Assembly: GCF_000820845.2 (NCBI RefSeq)
Contig: NZ_CBXV010000006.1
Span: 186,001 to 250,000, forward strand
DNA: 64,000 nt
Reading direction: 5' to 3'
DNA from: Pyrinomonas methylaliphatogenes
Lineage (GTDB): Bacteria; Acidobacteriota; Blastocatellia; Pyrinomonadales; Pyrinomonadaceae
Numbering within the stretch: the first letter of the stretch is position 1; each line of letters opens with the position of its first letter. Below the pieces are notes generated by a model. The model searched no databases and was not told where the DNA came from. It worked only from the letters and a program-made list of their open reading frames with translations. Position numbers and translations under genes: made by a program. Below are positions 36,959-46,584 of the stretch, piece by piece.

Positions 36959-38134
36959 TCATTCCCCAACATCACGCCAAGCCTCTCTCTTTTTGGCAAC
37001 CGATTTCACCTCCTTCAACGCTTCCATATACACATCATAAGTCAGATGGGCCGTCTTCTCCCAAGTGAATAAGCTTGCACGTCTTAGTCCAACGGTGGAT
37101 AAAGACCGCCTTTTACTCTCATCTTTTAGCAATATCGAAATCCCCTCCGATAAGGCTCGAACATCCATCGGATCAATGACCAGCGCAGCTTCTCCTACAG
37201 TCTCCAGAATCGCACTATTGCGGCCAGCGATTACGGGAGCGCCACACGACATCGCCTCTAACAAAGGCAATCCGAATCCCTCATACAGCGAGGGATAGAT
37301 GAAGATCCGGCAAGCTGAATACAAAGCGCGTAGTTCTTCGTCTGACACGTAACCTAACCATTTGACCGTCCCCCTCTCTTTCAGTATTTCTAATCTCTGG
37401 CAAAACTCACCCATCATCCAACCGTAACGCCCGGCGATCACCAATTGTAAATCCTCATCTTTATCTCCGCTTACCAAAAGCTCAAACGCATCGAGGAGCC
37501 GCGACAAATTCTTGCGCGGTTCAATCGTACCAACGAAAAGGACATAGTTCTTCTTGAGCTGAAACCTCTGTAGCAAACGAAACGCCTCTTTTGAGGGCAT
37601 GGGGGTGAAGCATTTGCGCGGAGCTTCCGGTATGATGGCTATCCTCTCGGAGCTCACTTTAAGATAGGAAGTGATTTCGCGTTTCACCGCACTCGTAGGC
37701 ACGATGATGTAAGTAGCGGATTTGATCATCAGGGGCAGTCGCCAGCGAGCGCGGCTAACGACGTGTGGACGATGCGTTTGCGGATAGAGAAGAGTCGACA
37801 GATCATGCACTGTTAGCACGCGCGCCCCGCGAAAGAAGAAAGGCAGATCGAAGTTGGTCCCGTGGAACAACGCGGCTTCGCTTCTAGCCAAGTATAGAGG
37901 AAGCCCCACCGCCCACCAGTGTTTGGTTAAGCGGTTGACCCTCGCCTCTGTGAGAAGCAAATTGTCGGGTTTCATACCAGCACATTTGATGGGTTCTGTA
38001 AATGGGAGCGGGGAGACGACTTCCACTAAATCATCGACAGAGCTAGTCGCCAAAGCATATGCGAGTTCGTACGTGTAACGCCCCACTCCCGTCAACGGCT
38101 CGGTCAGCGGCAATCCATCGAGAACCAATCTCAT
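36959..38134 (-). CDS. Glycosyltransferase family 4
   Basis: Retaining GT-B transferase, most likely adding a sugar (often mannose or a related hexose) to the growing chain on the cytoplasmic face. The 391 residues from ATG 38134 start MRLVLDGLPLTEPLTGVGRY with the acceptor-side glycine loop, continue with LFHGTNFDLPF and VLTVHDLSTLLYPQTH, and hold the donor-site pattern VGTIEPRKNLSRLLDAFELL and FIYPSLYEGFGLPLLEAMSC with the E-x7-E motif. It faces left between convergent DUF4214 and divergent methyltransferase-fusion genes, 105 bases from the latter. Confidence 0.92.
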   Translation of the reverse strand: MRLVLDGLPLTEPLTGVGRYTYELAYALATSSVDDLVEVVSPLPFTEPIKCAGMKPDNLLLTEARVNRLTKHWWAVGLPLYLARSEAALFHGTNFDLPFFFRGARVLTVHDLSTLLYPQTHRPHVVSRARWRLPLMIKSATYIIVPTSAVKREITSYLKVSSERIAIIPEAPRKCFTPMPSKEAFRLLQRFQLKKNYVLFVGTIEPRKNLSRLLDAFELLVSGDKDEDLQLVIAGRYGWMMGEFCQRLEILKERGTVKWLGYVSDEELRALYSACRIFIYPSLYEGFGLPLLEAMSCGAPVIAGRNSAILETVGEAALVIDPMDVRALSEGISILLKDESKRRSLSTVGLRRASLFTWEKTAHLTYDVYMEALKEVKSVAKKREAWRDVGE

Positions 38135-38239
38135 GCCCAACGCGTTGCCTTCAATCTTTCACCTCACCGGTTTGACTTCACAGCTTGGGCAAAGATAATT
38201 TACCCCGATTGATAACGCAAATGCGGAGCTTCTTTTGGC

Positions 38240-39886
38240 GTGGAATGTCCCAAATTCGGAGTCGATAAGCTTAAAGAAGAGATTCTTCTGGCAGTGAAGA
38301 AAGGGAGGCGGGGGCTACCTGTCGACGATGCCATCCCTACCCCCTCGAATGAGGGCATGTTGCGCCTCTCTCGCCTCAAGACCGGATTCGATCACCTTCT
38401 CGAAAGGAAAGATTCTTATAAGCTCGATGATTTAACCCAGTTCTATGGAACATCTTTCCTTAGAAATTCTTACCGGGCTCTTCTCGGAAGAGAGCCTGAT
38501 GAGGAGGGGCAAAAAGGTTATCTTGAGGCGCTACGGACTGGGAAGATAAACAAGGTGGACGTGCTAGCGAGGCTGAATTTCTCCGCTGAAGGTCAGCTCC
38601 AAAGAGTCCGCGTCCACGGGTTATGGGGGCGAGCGCTCATCAGAAAATTTGAACGCATCCCTCTCTTTGGCTATCTCATTCGGCTAATTACCAGCACCCT
38701 GAGGCTCCCCAAGTTAAGCCAAGAACTACAGAAACTCGAATTCTTCTTTTCCGAGCAGATCATCTCGATCACTAACTATCTCAATCAAGGGGTTGATGAG
38801 AGCGCTAATTTTCGATCCGCTTTAAAAGCACGCCTCGAAAGACTCGAGGCCGATCGGCAGAGACTGGAAGGAGAAGTGGCGCAACTACAACGGAAGTTAA
38901 ATTCGGTTTGTGAGACATCGGAGGTCTTGCGAAGCGAACTCTACCGCTTAGAACAGAGTCTTGACCGACTGAGATCCGCAATCGAAGATGAACGCACGGA
39001 ACGAAGAGAGTTGACTGATCATATAAATTCGATCATCGCTCGCTTCGAGCAAATCCAGCGGGGGATGTTTTCACAGTTGCGCGAAGAACTAGAGAATCGA
39101 ATGACCGAGATGAGATCTCAAATCCAGCGATTTCGCACTGAACTGACCGAGCGCGATAACATCTTGGCGACGCGACTGAGGGACACGTCACGGAAGCGAG
39201 AAAAACAGCCAACGTCTGCACCTCAAACCGCCGCCCCATTCTATACGGCACTCACCGATCGATTCCGCGGTAGCACCGCCGAAATCAGAAGAAGATGCCA
39301 ATACTATCTGCCATATGTCCAGAGCGCGCCATCGATTACTGAGGCAACGCCCCTGATAGATCTGGGATGCGGGCGTGGCGAATGGCTTTCACTGCTGCAT
39401 GAAAGAGGCATCAAGGCGATCGGGGTTGATACTAATCCGACCTTCGTTGACCGCTGCCGTGCGGCCGGACTTCAGGTAGCTGAGGGAGACGCGCTTAAAT
39501 ACCTATCTACTCTGCCCGCTGCAGGGGTTGGGGCTATCACCGCTTTTCATCTTTTCGAACACTTATCGCTTGATGAACTGCTTGCCTTGATGTCCGAGAT
39601 CATTCGCGTCCTTCGGCCCGGCGGTTTTCTCCTAATCGAAACGCCTAATCCGGAGAACGTCCTAGTGAGTAGCAACTACTTTTATCTTGATCCGACCCAT
39701 CGGCATCCGATTCCGCCCCAGCTTATGCACTTGATCTTCGAATGGCACGGATTGGATCGCATCGAAACACACTATCTCCACCCTTGGGAATCAGCGAAAT
39801 TCCACTCCGGGGGGGAAGCCGAAGCGCGTTTGAACGAACTTCTCTACGGGCCGATGGATTACGCACTGATCGGTTGGAAAGTCTGA
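38240..39886 (+). CDS. DUF4214-coiled-coil-methyltransferase fusion (possible chain-length ruler)
   Basis: The 548 residues have three parts. Residues about 60-125 match the DUF4214 pattern (FYGTSFLRNSYRALLGREPD, GYLEALRTGKINKVDVLARL). Residues about 155-320 are an almost unbroken coiled coil (RLERLEADRQRLEGEVAQLQ and onward). Residues about 340-548 are a class I methyltransferase with SAM motif PLIDLGCGRGEWLSLLHERG, GVDTNPTFVDRCRAAG and FEHLSLDELLALM. In E. coli O8/O9a, WbdD caps the O antigen by methylation and sets its length with a coiled coil, and Wzt-C reads that cap. The order of parts differs here, so a ruler role is inference. The start is a GTG at 38240. Two GT4 genes follow closely. 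Confidence 0.85.
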   Translation: MECPKFGVDKLKEEILLAVKKGRRGLPVDDAIPTPSNEGMLRLSRLKTGFDHLLERKDSYKLDDLTQFYGTSFLRNSYRALLGREPDEEGQKGYLEALRTGKINKVDVLARLNFSAEGQLQRVRVHGLWGRALIRKFERIPLFGYLIRLITSTLRLPKLSQELQKLEFFFSEQIISITNYLNQGVDESANFRSALKARLERLEADRQRLEGEVAQLQRKLNSVCETSEVLRSELYRLEQSLDRLRSAIEDERTERRELTDHINSIIARFEQIQRGMFSQLREELENRMTEMRSQIQRFRTELTERDNILATRLRDTSRKREKQPTSAPQTAAPFYTALTDRFRGSTAEIRRRCQYYLPYVQSAPSITEATPLIDLGCGRGEWLSLLHERGIKAIGVDTNPTFVDRCRAAGLQVAEGDALKYLSTLPAAGVGAITAFHLFEHLSLDELLALMSEIIRVLRPGGFLLIETPNPENVLVSSNYFYLDPTHRHPIPPQLMHLIFEWHGLDRIETHYLHPWESAKFHSGGEAEARLNELLYGPMDYALIGWKV

Positions 39887-39889
39887 AAA

Positions 39890-40936
39890 ATGAGGATAGT
39901 CATTGCCACAACCCAGATCCCCTTCGTATATGGAGGAGCCGAGGTACACGCCGCGGAGCTTTGCTCAGTTTTGAGGAAGCATGGGCATGAAGCTGAGATC
40001 GTCACCATACCATTCAAATGGTATCCGCCAGAGAAGATTCTCGATCACGTATTAGCATGCCGTCTGCTGGATCTGACCGAAACCAACGGGTTGCCCATCG
40101 ATCTACTGATCGGGCTTCGGTTTCCTGCCTATCTCATCGAGCATCCCAACAAAGTGCTCTGGATATTGCATCAACATAGGTCTGCCTACGAGCTTTGGGA
40201 TCATGAGCTAAGCGACATGGTCCACTATCCTAACGCTCTGTCCATAAGAGACGCTATCAGAGAGATAGACAGACATTTCATCAAACAAGCCAAGGCCGTC
40301 TTCGCCAATTCTCGCAATGTGGCCAATCGGTTAGAGAGATTCTGCGGCATCAAAGCCACGCCTTTATACCATCCACCGCGCAATGCAGAGAAGTTCTACT
40401 CAGCCGACGCAGAAGATTTCTTCTTTTTTCCGAGCAGACTGTGTCGCCCCAAACGACAAGAACTAGTGCTCAGGGCAATGGCGTTGACTCGACATCCCGT
40501 TAAAGTGCGCTTCGCCGGTGTAGCGGATCATCCGCTTTACGGGGAGGAGTTACAAAATCTATCTCGGAGCCTAGGCGTATCGGATCGCGCCACTTGGCTA
40601 GGGCACATCTCGGAAGAAGAGAAAATAGTCAATTACGCTCACGCCCTCGCGATCATATATCCGCCCATCGATGAAGATTACGGCTACGTCACTTTAGAGG
40701 CGATGCTCGCAGCCAAACCGGTCATCACCTGCTCAGATTCAGGCGGACCATTGGAATTCGTCTCAGACGGAGAGACGGGGTTGATCGTTGAACCGACGCC
40801 TGAATCATTGGCTGCGGCGCTCGATCTGCTATGGGAGGATCGAGTTAGAGCGCGACTTCTTGGGGAGCGAGGGCGAGCAAGATATACTGCTTTGGGTATT
40901 TCATGGGATAAGGTTCTCAGCTCACTCCTGTCATGA
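39890..40936 (+). CDS. Glycosyltransferase family 4
   Basis: GT-B transferase of the polysaccharide locus; 348 residues. The N-terminus MRIVIATTQIPFVYGGAEVH has the glycine-rich acceptor loop. The donor half shows FFFFPSRLCRPKRQELVLRA, then IIYPPIDEDYGYVTLEAMLA with the conserved acidic pair, and PVITCSDSGGPLEFV. It starts three bases after the stop of the methyltransferase fusion and overlaps the next glycosyltransferase by ATGA, so the three genes are cotranslated. The sugar and linkage cannot be read from sequence. Confidence 0.92.
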   Translation: MRIVIATTQIPFVYGGAEVHAAELCSVLRKHGHEAEIVTIPFKWYPPEKILDHVLACRLLDLTETNGLPIDLLIGLRFPAYLIEHPNKVLWILHQHRSAYELWDHELSDMVHYPNALSIRDAIREIDRHFIKQAKAVFANSRNVANRLERFCGIKATPLYHPPRNAEKFYSADAEDFFFFPSRLCRPKRQELVLRAMALTRHPVKVRFAGVADHPLYGEELQNLSRSLGVSDRATWLGHISEEEKIVNYAHALAIIYPPIDEDYGYVTLEAMLAAKPVITCSDSGGPLEFVSDGETGLIVEPTPESLAAALDLLWEDRVRARLLGERGRARYTALGISWDKVLSSLLS

Positions 40937-42258
40937 AGATAAATTGGTTCTCGCCGCTACCCCCAGCACGTACAGACATTGCATCCTATACCAAACTCCT
41001 TCTTCCATTCCTTTGTGAACAAGCCGAAGTCTCACTGTGGACGGATCAAAAGGAGGTCGATCCCGACGTCGCTAAACATGCCAGAATACAACGTTTCTCC
41101 GATCTACCAGACTGGCCCACGCTCAATCGAGCGGATATAACTTTTTACAATATGGGCAACAACTACGCCTTTCACGGCTCGACGTGGCGCGTGAGCCAGA
41201 AGCATCAGGGCATCGTGATACTTCACGACCTGTGCTTTCATCACTTCTTCGAGACCATGTATCGCTCAGCGCTCATGGATGAAGAAAGCTATATTGAGTT
41301 AATGCAAGAAGAGTATGGCGAACAAGGGCGGGCCGACGCGTTAAGATTTCTCGCGCATCCGTCCAAATTGATCAATTTCATGGCCGAACGTTATCCGTTA
41401 ACGGAGCGCATAGTTTCAAATGCTTATGGCCTCCTAGTTCATACAACCGAAGCTAGGCGTGCGCTCGAAAAAGAAGGCAGATGGTATATCGCTCAAGCCC
41501 CTTTGCCTTTTCCAACGAAGAAGCGTTCACATCCCCTGAGGATTGACACCCCTCCCTTCAACCTTATCATTTTCGGATACCTGGGCCGCAATCGACGTCT
41601 GCCGCAATTTCTCGAAGCCTTTGCCACATTTCCCGAGAAAGAGAAGTTTCGCTTGAAAATTTATGGTCAGGTCGAAGAAGAGACCACCGTTCGGAATCAG
41701 ATCGAGAAACTTGGCCTCGATTCGCTCGTGAGCCTTAAAGGCTTTGTCTCGGAGGGAGAATTGGAGGCTGCGCTCGATGCAGCTCACCTGGCGATAAATC
41801 TCCGGTATCCAACTATGGGCGAAGTTTCAGGGAGCCAGTTGCGCATCTGGGATCACGCTCTTCCCTCGCTCGTGACGCGCGTCGGATGGTATGCAACCAT
41901 ACCTGAAACGATCGTCGCCCACGTTGATCCACAAAATGAAATTACAGACATTCATAACCATCTCAGATCTTTTTTGCGCAACCCGCGACATTTTGCCGAG
42001 ATGGGCCTCAGGGGACGCGCGTTTCTAGAAAGCGCGCATCGCCCGGAAGACTATGTCAAAATATTGTTCGATCTAGCCGCAGAAGTCACCAAAAGTCGCG
42101 CTTGGTTCAATGCCTTCAAGCTCGCCAGCAGAGTCGGAGCGGAACTTTCGTGCATCACCAATCTGACGCTTCTCGATAAGATTGCCGAAAAAGCGGCCCA
42201 ACAGATAACTGAAGTCTTCGCTGGAGAAACCTGTAGATCTCGTCGCAACCGCCTTTAA
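40933..42258 (+). CDS. Glycosyltransferase family 4 (GT-B fold)
   Basis: Third gene of the small rightward operon, 441 residues, starting in an ATGA overlap. MKINWFSPLPPARTDIASYT is the acceptor-side start. A middle section (IVILHDLCFHHFFETMYRSA, LVHTTEARRALEKEG) is followed by the donor domain (FNLIIFGYLGRNRRLPQFLE, VSLKGFVSEGELEAALDAAH, GEVSGSQLRIWDHALPSLVT). The usual E-x7-E motif is replaced by a variant (GEVSGSQLRIW), so retaining catalysis by this family should be treated with some caution. It converges with the subtilase gene 116 bases further on. Confidence 0.87.
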   Translation: MKINWFSPLPPARTDIASYTKLLLPFLCEQAEVSLWTDQKEVDPDVAKHARIQRFSDLPDWPTLNRADITFYNMGNNYAFHGSTWRVSQKHQGIVILHDLCFHHFFETMYRSALMDEESYIELMQEEYGEQGRADALRFLAHPSKLINFMAERYPLTERIVSNAYGLLVHTTEARRALEKEGRWYIAQAPLPFPTKKRSHPLRIDTPPFNLIIFGYLGRNRRLPQFLEAFATFPEKEKFRLKIYGQVEEETTVRNQIEKLGLDSLVSLKGFVSEGELEAALDAAHLAINLRYPTMGEVSGSQLRIWDHALPSLVTRVGWYATIPETIVAHVDPQNEITDIHNHLRSFLRNPRHFAEMGLRGRAFLESAHRPEDYVKILFDLAAEVTKSRAWFNAFKLASRVGAELSCITNLTLLDKIAEKAAQQITEVFAGETCRSRRNRL

Positions 42259-42374
42259 GTGCCCCGCCATAAAGAGCCGGCTCTTAGCTCCCAAGGCGCC
42301 CCCCCATGATGCTTACTCTCCTCATGAACAAGCTCTCAACCGCTCGACCTTGCTTTCATCCGCAGCCCACGCGG

Positions 42375-45300
42375 TCATGGCGCTCCGAAGCGCGATCGAT
42401 ATTCCGGCGAAACGATGAAGGCGCGGACCATCTGTGCGTCTATGAAGTTCCCGTAGGTGTTTAATTTAGTCAGCCAATAGTTATAACCCGCTGGGTCAGG
42501 ATCCCGCCTCAGGTAACCGAAGTACTGCATCAAGACGAAGGCGTTGTTGAACTCTTTCCGATAGAAAAACTGTCCATAAGAAGTTAGAAATTGCATCGTC
42601 CCATCAGGCAAAAAGGTAGTGCCGTCGATTATTTGGTACACGACTTGTCCGCGAGTCATTGCACCCGTATTCAGCGCATTGATCAACGCAGCGCGCTCGT
42701 CCGACGAAGCGTTGTACGTGATATTCGTAAAGAGCGTATTGACAAAAGTTTCGTTCGACATGGCATCGTATCGAGCTTTGAACTCCGGCCTCGTCACCCA
42801 CTGCTCCGCAAAAGCCCTTTTGTTGGCATTGATCTGATCGGCAAAGAGCCGATTATCGACGACGATGCCCTGCGCTACTTGCCTGACATCAGCCATGAAC
42901 TCCTCATAGTATGGCATACGTCCCAACGTTCCCTTGTAAAATCGGTAAACGAAATAGCCGGTGTTCTGAAACTCTAGGGACAAGAAGAAAGCTCCGCTAG
43001 TATTCTCTCGCTTGCGATCAACGCACATCGCCTCGGTCTCATTCGGGCGGCGATTGCTCGGATCGGCGCACATAGTGATCTCATTTGTCCAGTGATCCCA
43101 TCCAGGTCCATCGGGCTCACGGCTAAGGAAATCTACGTAATGCCATCGAACGAACGTCCGCGCATCATCTATCGGGTTAGGTGGTGGCGGAGTTGAACTG
43201 ACGGCGAAGGGAAAGATCAACACTATCCCCCCGCGTCCCTTTATAATGAGGTTATAGTTGCCCGGATTGAGCTTGCCGAGTTCATAAATGCGAGCAGTGG
43301 AAGTTGTCACTTGCACAGATGAGTTGATGTGACACTCGATGTACAAATCCAAGGTGAAATCGCTATTTGATGAACGAGCCAGCGACTCCCAAGCGACCCT
43401 CCCCTCATACCCAGGGAAGACGAGCTTTACGTAGATGGATGTGACTCCGTTTAACTCCCAATATCTAATCTCCAACTGATTGGGCAACAGATCTATAGCC
43501 TCCCACTGTGGGAGAGAATAGGGCGGCGGAGGAGGGCTAGGGGTCGGGATCGGAGTTGGCGTTGGAGTCGGAGCGACGACCGCGCTGATGGCGGCTGCAG
43601 CATTCAGTTTCCCATAACCGAAACGCGCATCCCAAGTTGACGATCCGGTAAATTGATCGCGAATCGCGGTATTGCGGATAATATCCTTGATCTGTCCGCT
43701 AGTTAAGCTCGAGTTTGCTTGCAACAATAGAGCGACAACGCCTGTGACAACCGGCGTTGACATGCTTGTGCCAGCGGCGCCCGCATGGTAACTATCACCT
43801 GGCGCTGGGTTGCTCGCGCCGAAGTTCGAATCCCCTGACTTCGATGAGTAGAGGAAATAACCGGGCGCGCTGATCTCCGGTTTCGGTCTGCCGTCTGCCG
43901 TCGGCCCAGGGCTGGTGAACGGCGCCGCGCTCCCGATCGGATAGACCGATGAACGCGAGACGAAAGCACCAACTGTGATCGCCCCGCGCGCCGTTCCCGG
44001 AGAGCTCACTCGCTTCGAACCATCGACGTAGGTGAGGAACCGACCGCCCCCCAACCAGGCGTCGAACTGCCCGCCGGATCGCACGTCATCGCCGCGCAGC
44101 GTTATCGTCCAACTTGAGCCAAGATTTTTGGCGCTATCGCTGAAGACGATGAAGATATTGTTCTGATCATTGGTCGGATCGCTATCGCCTTTATCGTCCG
44201 TCGCGTTGTAGATCCTGATATACGGATCGCCCGCCGCACCGTTGATGAATCCGCTTGGGTTATAAGGGACTGGCCCGACGATCACGCCATCGGGGCGCGT
44301 CACCTTGACCGTCATCCGATCATCCTTCGCGTAATAAAGCTCGAGGAAACGCGGCGAGTCGCCCCCGGCATCAACCTGCAACTGGATCTCGGCGCCCAAT
44401 GGGACGCCGCCGCTCGCGTGTATATCTTCATCGCCCTCATTACCCGCCGCTACACAGATGGCGCGTCCCGGCCCACCGCTGACGATCTCATCGATCACGC
44501 GCTCATCAGGGTTGGTCCCATCATGCGGCCCCTGGTGGCCGCCGAGACTCAGATTGATGACAAAGGGCTCGCCCAACTCCATCGCCTTCTGCTGAATGAA
44601 GCGCATCGCGTTGATGATATCCGTCGTGCGAAAGCCATCGCTCCCATCTTCCTTGCGATTAGCCTTGACGACGATGAGATCGGCTTCCGGAGCCATCCCG
44701 GCATACAATCCAGGATTCGGACCAGCGAGCCCGTTTCCCGCAGCGGTGCCGGCGACATGAGTGCCGTGTCCATTACGGTCACGCTCGAGCACATTGCCGC
44801 CCCCTTGCAAAGCGGCGTTGATCTCCGCTTCGGTATAGAGTCTTCCGATCGGCGTCGTCCCACCGGGAAGGACGTAATTCCAACCAGGATCGGTCGTCCC
44901 TCCGCCGTAGACCGTCATATCGAGCAAAGCTTTTATGCGCGTGCGCTGCCCGTTGCTGCCCGGGATGGTGAAATCCGGATGGCGGAAATCGATCCCCGTA
45001 TCTATGATCCCAACGATGACCCCGCGTCCGGTCTGCGAGACGATTCGCTGCCCAGCGCTATTGTCGAGTTGAACGGCTTTGCGCGCCAGATCGTTGAGCG
45101 GTTTATAGACGGCTGCGGCAGAGATCTTGCGCACCGACGAGAGCGCGGCCAATTCGGGCAGCCGTTCGACGTCGGTTTCCACCGTAGCCACATCGCCAAT
45201 TTGCGCCCCGATCTCAAATCCCGATCTCTTCAACTCCTCAGCGCTTCTCGACTTCAAGCGCACGGCGACGCTTACGCGCACTCGTCCGCTGACATCTCGC

Positions 45301-45572
45301 TCGATGGCCGCGACGTCCCTGAGCCGCTCCGTCTCTCCGTTGAAGAAGCGTCCTCTGACGCGGTCTTCGTTCGCCGCGCGTCGCACGATCTTCAGCAACT
45401 TGTCCGACTTTTTAGCGAAGGCCGTCTCCGGATCGGCGGCTTCATCCTGTCGTGCGGCGATGCCGAGCGGCGGGAGGGAAGCGAAGATCAGGAAAAGGGC
45501 GAGCGAAGAAGTGCCGACGACTCTAACGCTTCGCTTCGTTCGGGGATCGATTTTCAGAAGACGAGGCGGCAT
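42375..45572 (-). CDS. Secreted subtilisin-family serine protease with C-terminal DUF4214 module
   Basis: A 1065-residue exported protease. GGAGGAGG precedes the ATG at 45572. A signal peptide (about residues 15-40) leads to a propeptide, then the S8 catalytic domain: Asp191 in VGIIDTGIDFRHPDF, His269 in RNGHGTHVAGTAAG and the Ser in AGTSMSTPVVTGVVALL near residue 600. A long insert between His and Ser contains a beta domain (about 370-490). After a PTPTPTPIPTPSPPPPP linker comes a beta stretch, and the final 260 residues are the double DUF4214 module also found in the secreted protein at 35889-36857, including EITMCADPSNRR and MCVDRKRENTS. The shared module suggests both are kept at the same surface site. 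It may process surface proteins. Confidence 0.93.
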   Translation of the reverse strand: MPPRLLKIDPRTKRSVRVVGTSSLALFLIFASLPPLGIAARQDEAADPETAFAKKSDKLLKIVRRAANEDRVRGRFFNGETERLRDVAAIERDVSGRVRVSVAVRLKSRSAEELKRSGFEIGAQIGDVATVETDVERLPELAALSSVRKISAAAVYKPLNDLARKAVQLDNSAGQRIVSQTGRGVIVGIIDTGIDFRHPDFTIPGSNGQRTRIKALLDMTVYGGGTTDPGWNYVLPGGTTPIGRLYTEAEINAALQGGGNVLERDRNGHGTHVAGTAAGNGLAGPNPGLYAGMAPEADLIVVKANRKEDGSDGFRTTDIINAMRFIQQKAMELGEPFVINLSLGGHQGPHDGTNPDERVIDEIVSGGPGRAICVAAGNEGDEDIHASGGVPLGAEIQLQVDAGGDSPRFLELYYAKDDRMTVKVTRPDGVIVGPVPYNPSGFINGAAGDPYIRIYNATDDKGDSDPTNDQNNIFIVFSDSAKNLGSSWTITLRGDDVRSGGQFDAWLGGGRFLTYVDGSKRVSSPGTARGAITVGAFVSRSSVYPIGSAAPFTSPGPTADGRPKPEISAPGYFLYSSKSGDSNFGASNPAPGDSYHAGAAGTSMSTPVVTGVVALLLQANSSLTSGQIKDIIRNTAIRDQFTGSSTWDARFGYGKLNAAAAISAVVAPTPTPTPIPTPSPPPPPYSLPQWEAIDLLPNQLEIRYWELNGVTSIYVKLVFPGYEGRVAWESLARSSNSDFTLDLYIECHINSSVQVTTSTARIYELGKLNPGNYNLIIKGRGGIVLIFPFAVSSTPPPPNPIDDARTFVRWHYVDFLSREPDGPGWDHWTNEITMCADPSNRRPNETEAMCVDRKRENTSGAFFLSLEFQNTGYFVYRFYKGTLGRMPYYEEFMADVRQVAQGIVVDNRLFADQINANKRAFAEQWVTRPEFKARYDAMSNETFVNTLFTNITYNASSDERAALINALNTGAMTRGQVVYQIIDGTTFLPDGTMQFLTSYGQFFYRKEFNNAFVLMQYFGYLRRDPDPAGYNYWLTKLNTYGNFIDAQMVRAFIVSPEYRSRFGAP

Positions 45573-45947
45573 CGCTTACCTCCTCCACAAGATGGATCGG
45601 GATCAGCTTGGATGAGATTCTCAGTCAAAGACCGATGACGACGCCAGTCGATTGCAGAGGCTGAGGTCCGCGTGCGGTCATCGCGCGGCTTTCGCCGCGC
45701 AGATTATAACGCACATCCCGCAGGTGACGGCAATATTTTCGTCGACCCTTTCCCGCCTGCCCCTAACTGGACAACTGAAAGCTGTCTGAATAGACTGAAA
45801 TTTCCATCATAAGCTCGCTGTCGCTACTGAGGATCTGACCTCTACTGACGAGCGCGGCTCGAAACGAGCCTTAGATCCGTAAAACGTCAAGATCGCGGCG
45901 AGCAAACGCTCGAGAATCTTCGCAAGAATGGGAGTCGATGAAGTCCT
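45573..45947. other. Intergenic region between divergent subtilase and efp genes
   Basis: 375 bases without a convincing gene. It contains a small GC hairpin (GCGCGGC-TTTC-GCCGCGC around 45685-45702) and the two promoters for the flanking divergent genes, which I could not place with confidence. Confidence 0.5.
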
Positions 45948-46511
45948 ATGCCGATGTCCGCTACTCAAATACGTCGTGGGATGATCATCGTCTTTGACGG
46001 TGACCCTTGCAAGGTCTTGGATTTTCGCCACCACACGCCCGGCAACCTGCGCGCGATGGTGCAAACGAAGATGAAGAACCTGCGCACCGGCGTCACGTTC
46101 GAGCATCGTTTTCGTTCTGCCGATACAATCGAGCGCGCGATCCTCGAAGAGCATGAGATGGAATTCCTCTACTCGGACGGATCGCAATATCACTTCATGA
46201 ACACGGAAAATTACGAGCAGATCGCGCTCAGCGAAGAGGACCTAGGGGATGCGGTCCAATGGTTGACTCCGGGCCTACGCATTCAGGTTGAGTTCTACAA
46301 CGGCGAGCCGATCGGCATCAAGCTGCCGCCATCACTCGAGCTGACGGTCATCCAGACCGAGCCAACGATCAAAGGGGCCACCGTCTCGAACGTCAACAAA
46401 CCCGCAGTGCTCGAAAACGGCGTGACGATCCAAGTGCCGCCGTTCATCAACGAGGGCGATCGCATACGCGTCGATCCGACCGAAGGCCGCTATATCGAGC
46501 GCGTCAAGTGA
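45948..46511 (+). CDS. efp: Elongation factor P with an unmodified-type loop
   Basis: Relieves ribosome stalling at polyproline stretches. The 187 residues (Met at 45948 or 45954) have the three-domain EF-P layout: KOW-like N-terminal domain ([20 protein letters not shown]), OB domain and the C-terminal OB domain ([39 protein letters not shown]). In the tip loop, where E. coli has Lys34 and Thermus or Pseudomonas Arg32, the aligned sequence is TPGNLRAMV, with Asn at the modified position. Neither beta-lysylation, rhamnosylation nor 5-aminopentanol addition would be possible there. No modification gene is seen nearby. Ribosome site weak. Confidence 0.95.
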   Translation: MPMSATQIRRGMIIVFDGDPCKVLDFRHHTPGNLRAMVQTKMKNLRTGVTFEHRFRSADTIERAILEEHEMEFLYSDGSQYHFMNTENYEQIALSEEDLGDAVQWLTPGLRIQVEFYNGEPIGIKLPPSLELTVIQTEPTIKGATVSNVNKPAVLENGVTIQVPPFINEGDRIRVDPTEGRYIERVK

Positions 46512-46584
46512 ACGGACGATCTGTCTTTAGCTTAAGACTCCGCGGCGCCCGGTGGACTCATTTTTGGATCGATTCGCCGAAATC

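Noticed and set aside
44418-45638. Long rightward open frame opposite the subtilase
   Set aside because: Mirror frame of a GC-rich gene; the subtilase frame has all catalytic motifs, a signal peptide and a strong ribosome site.
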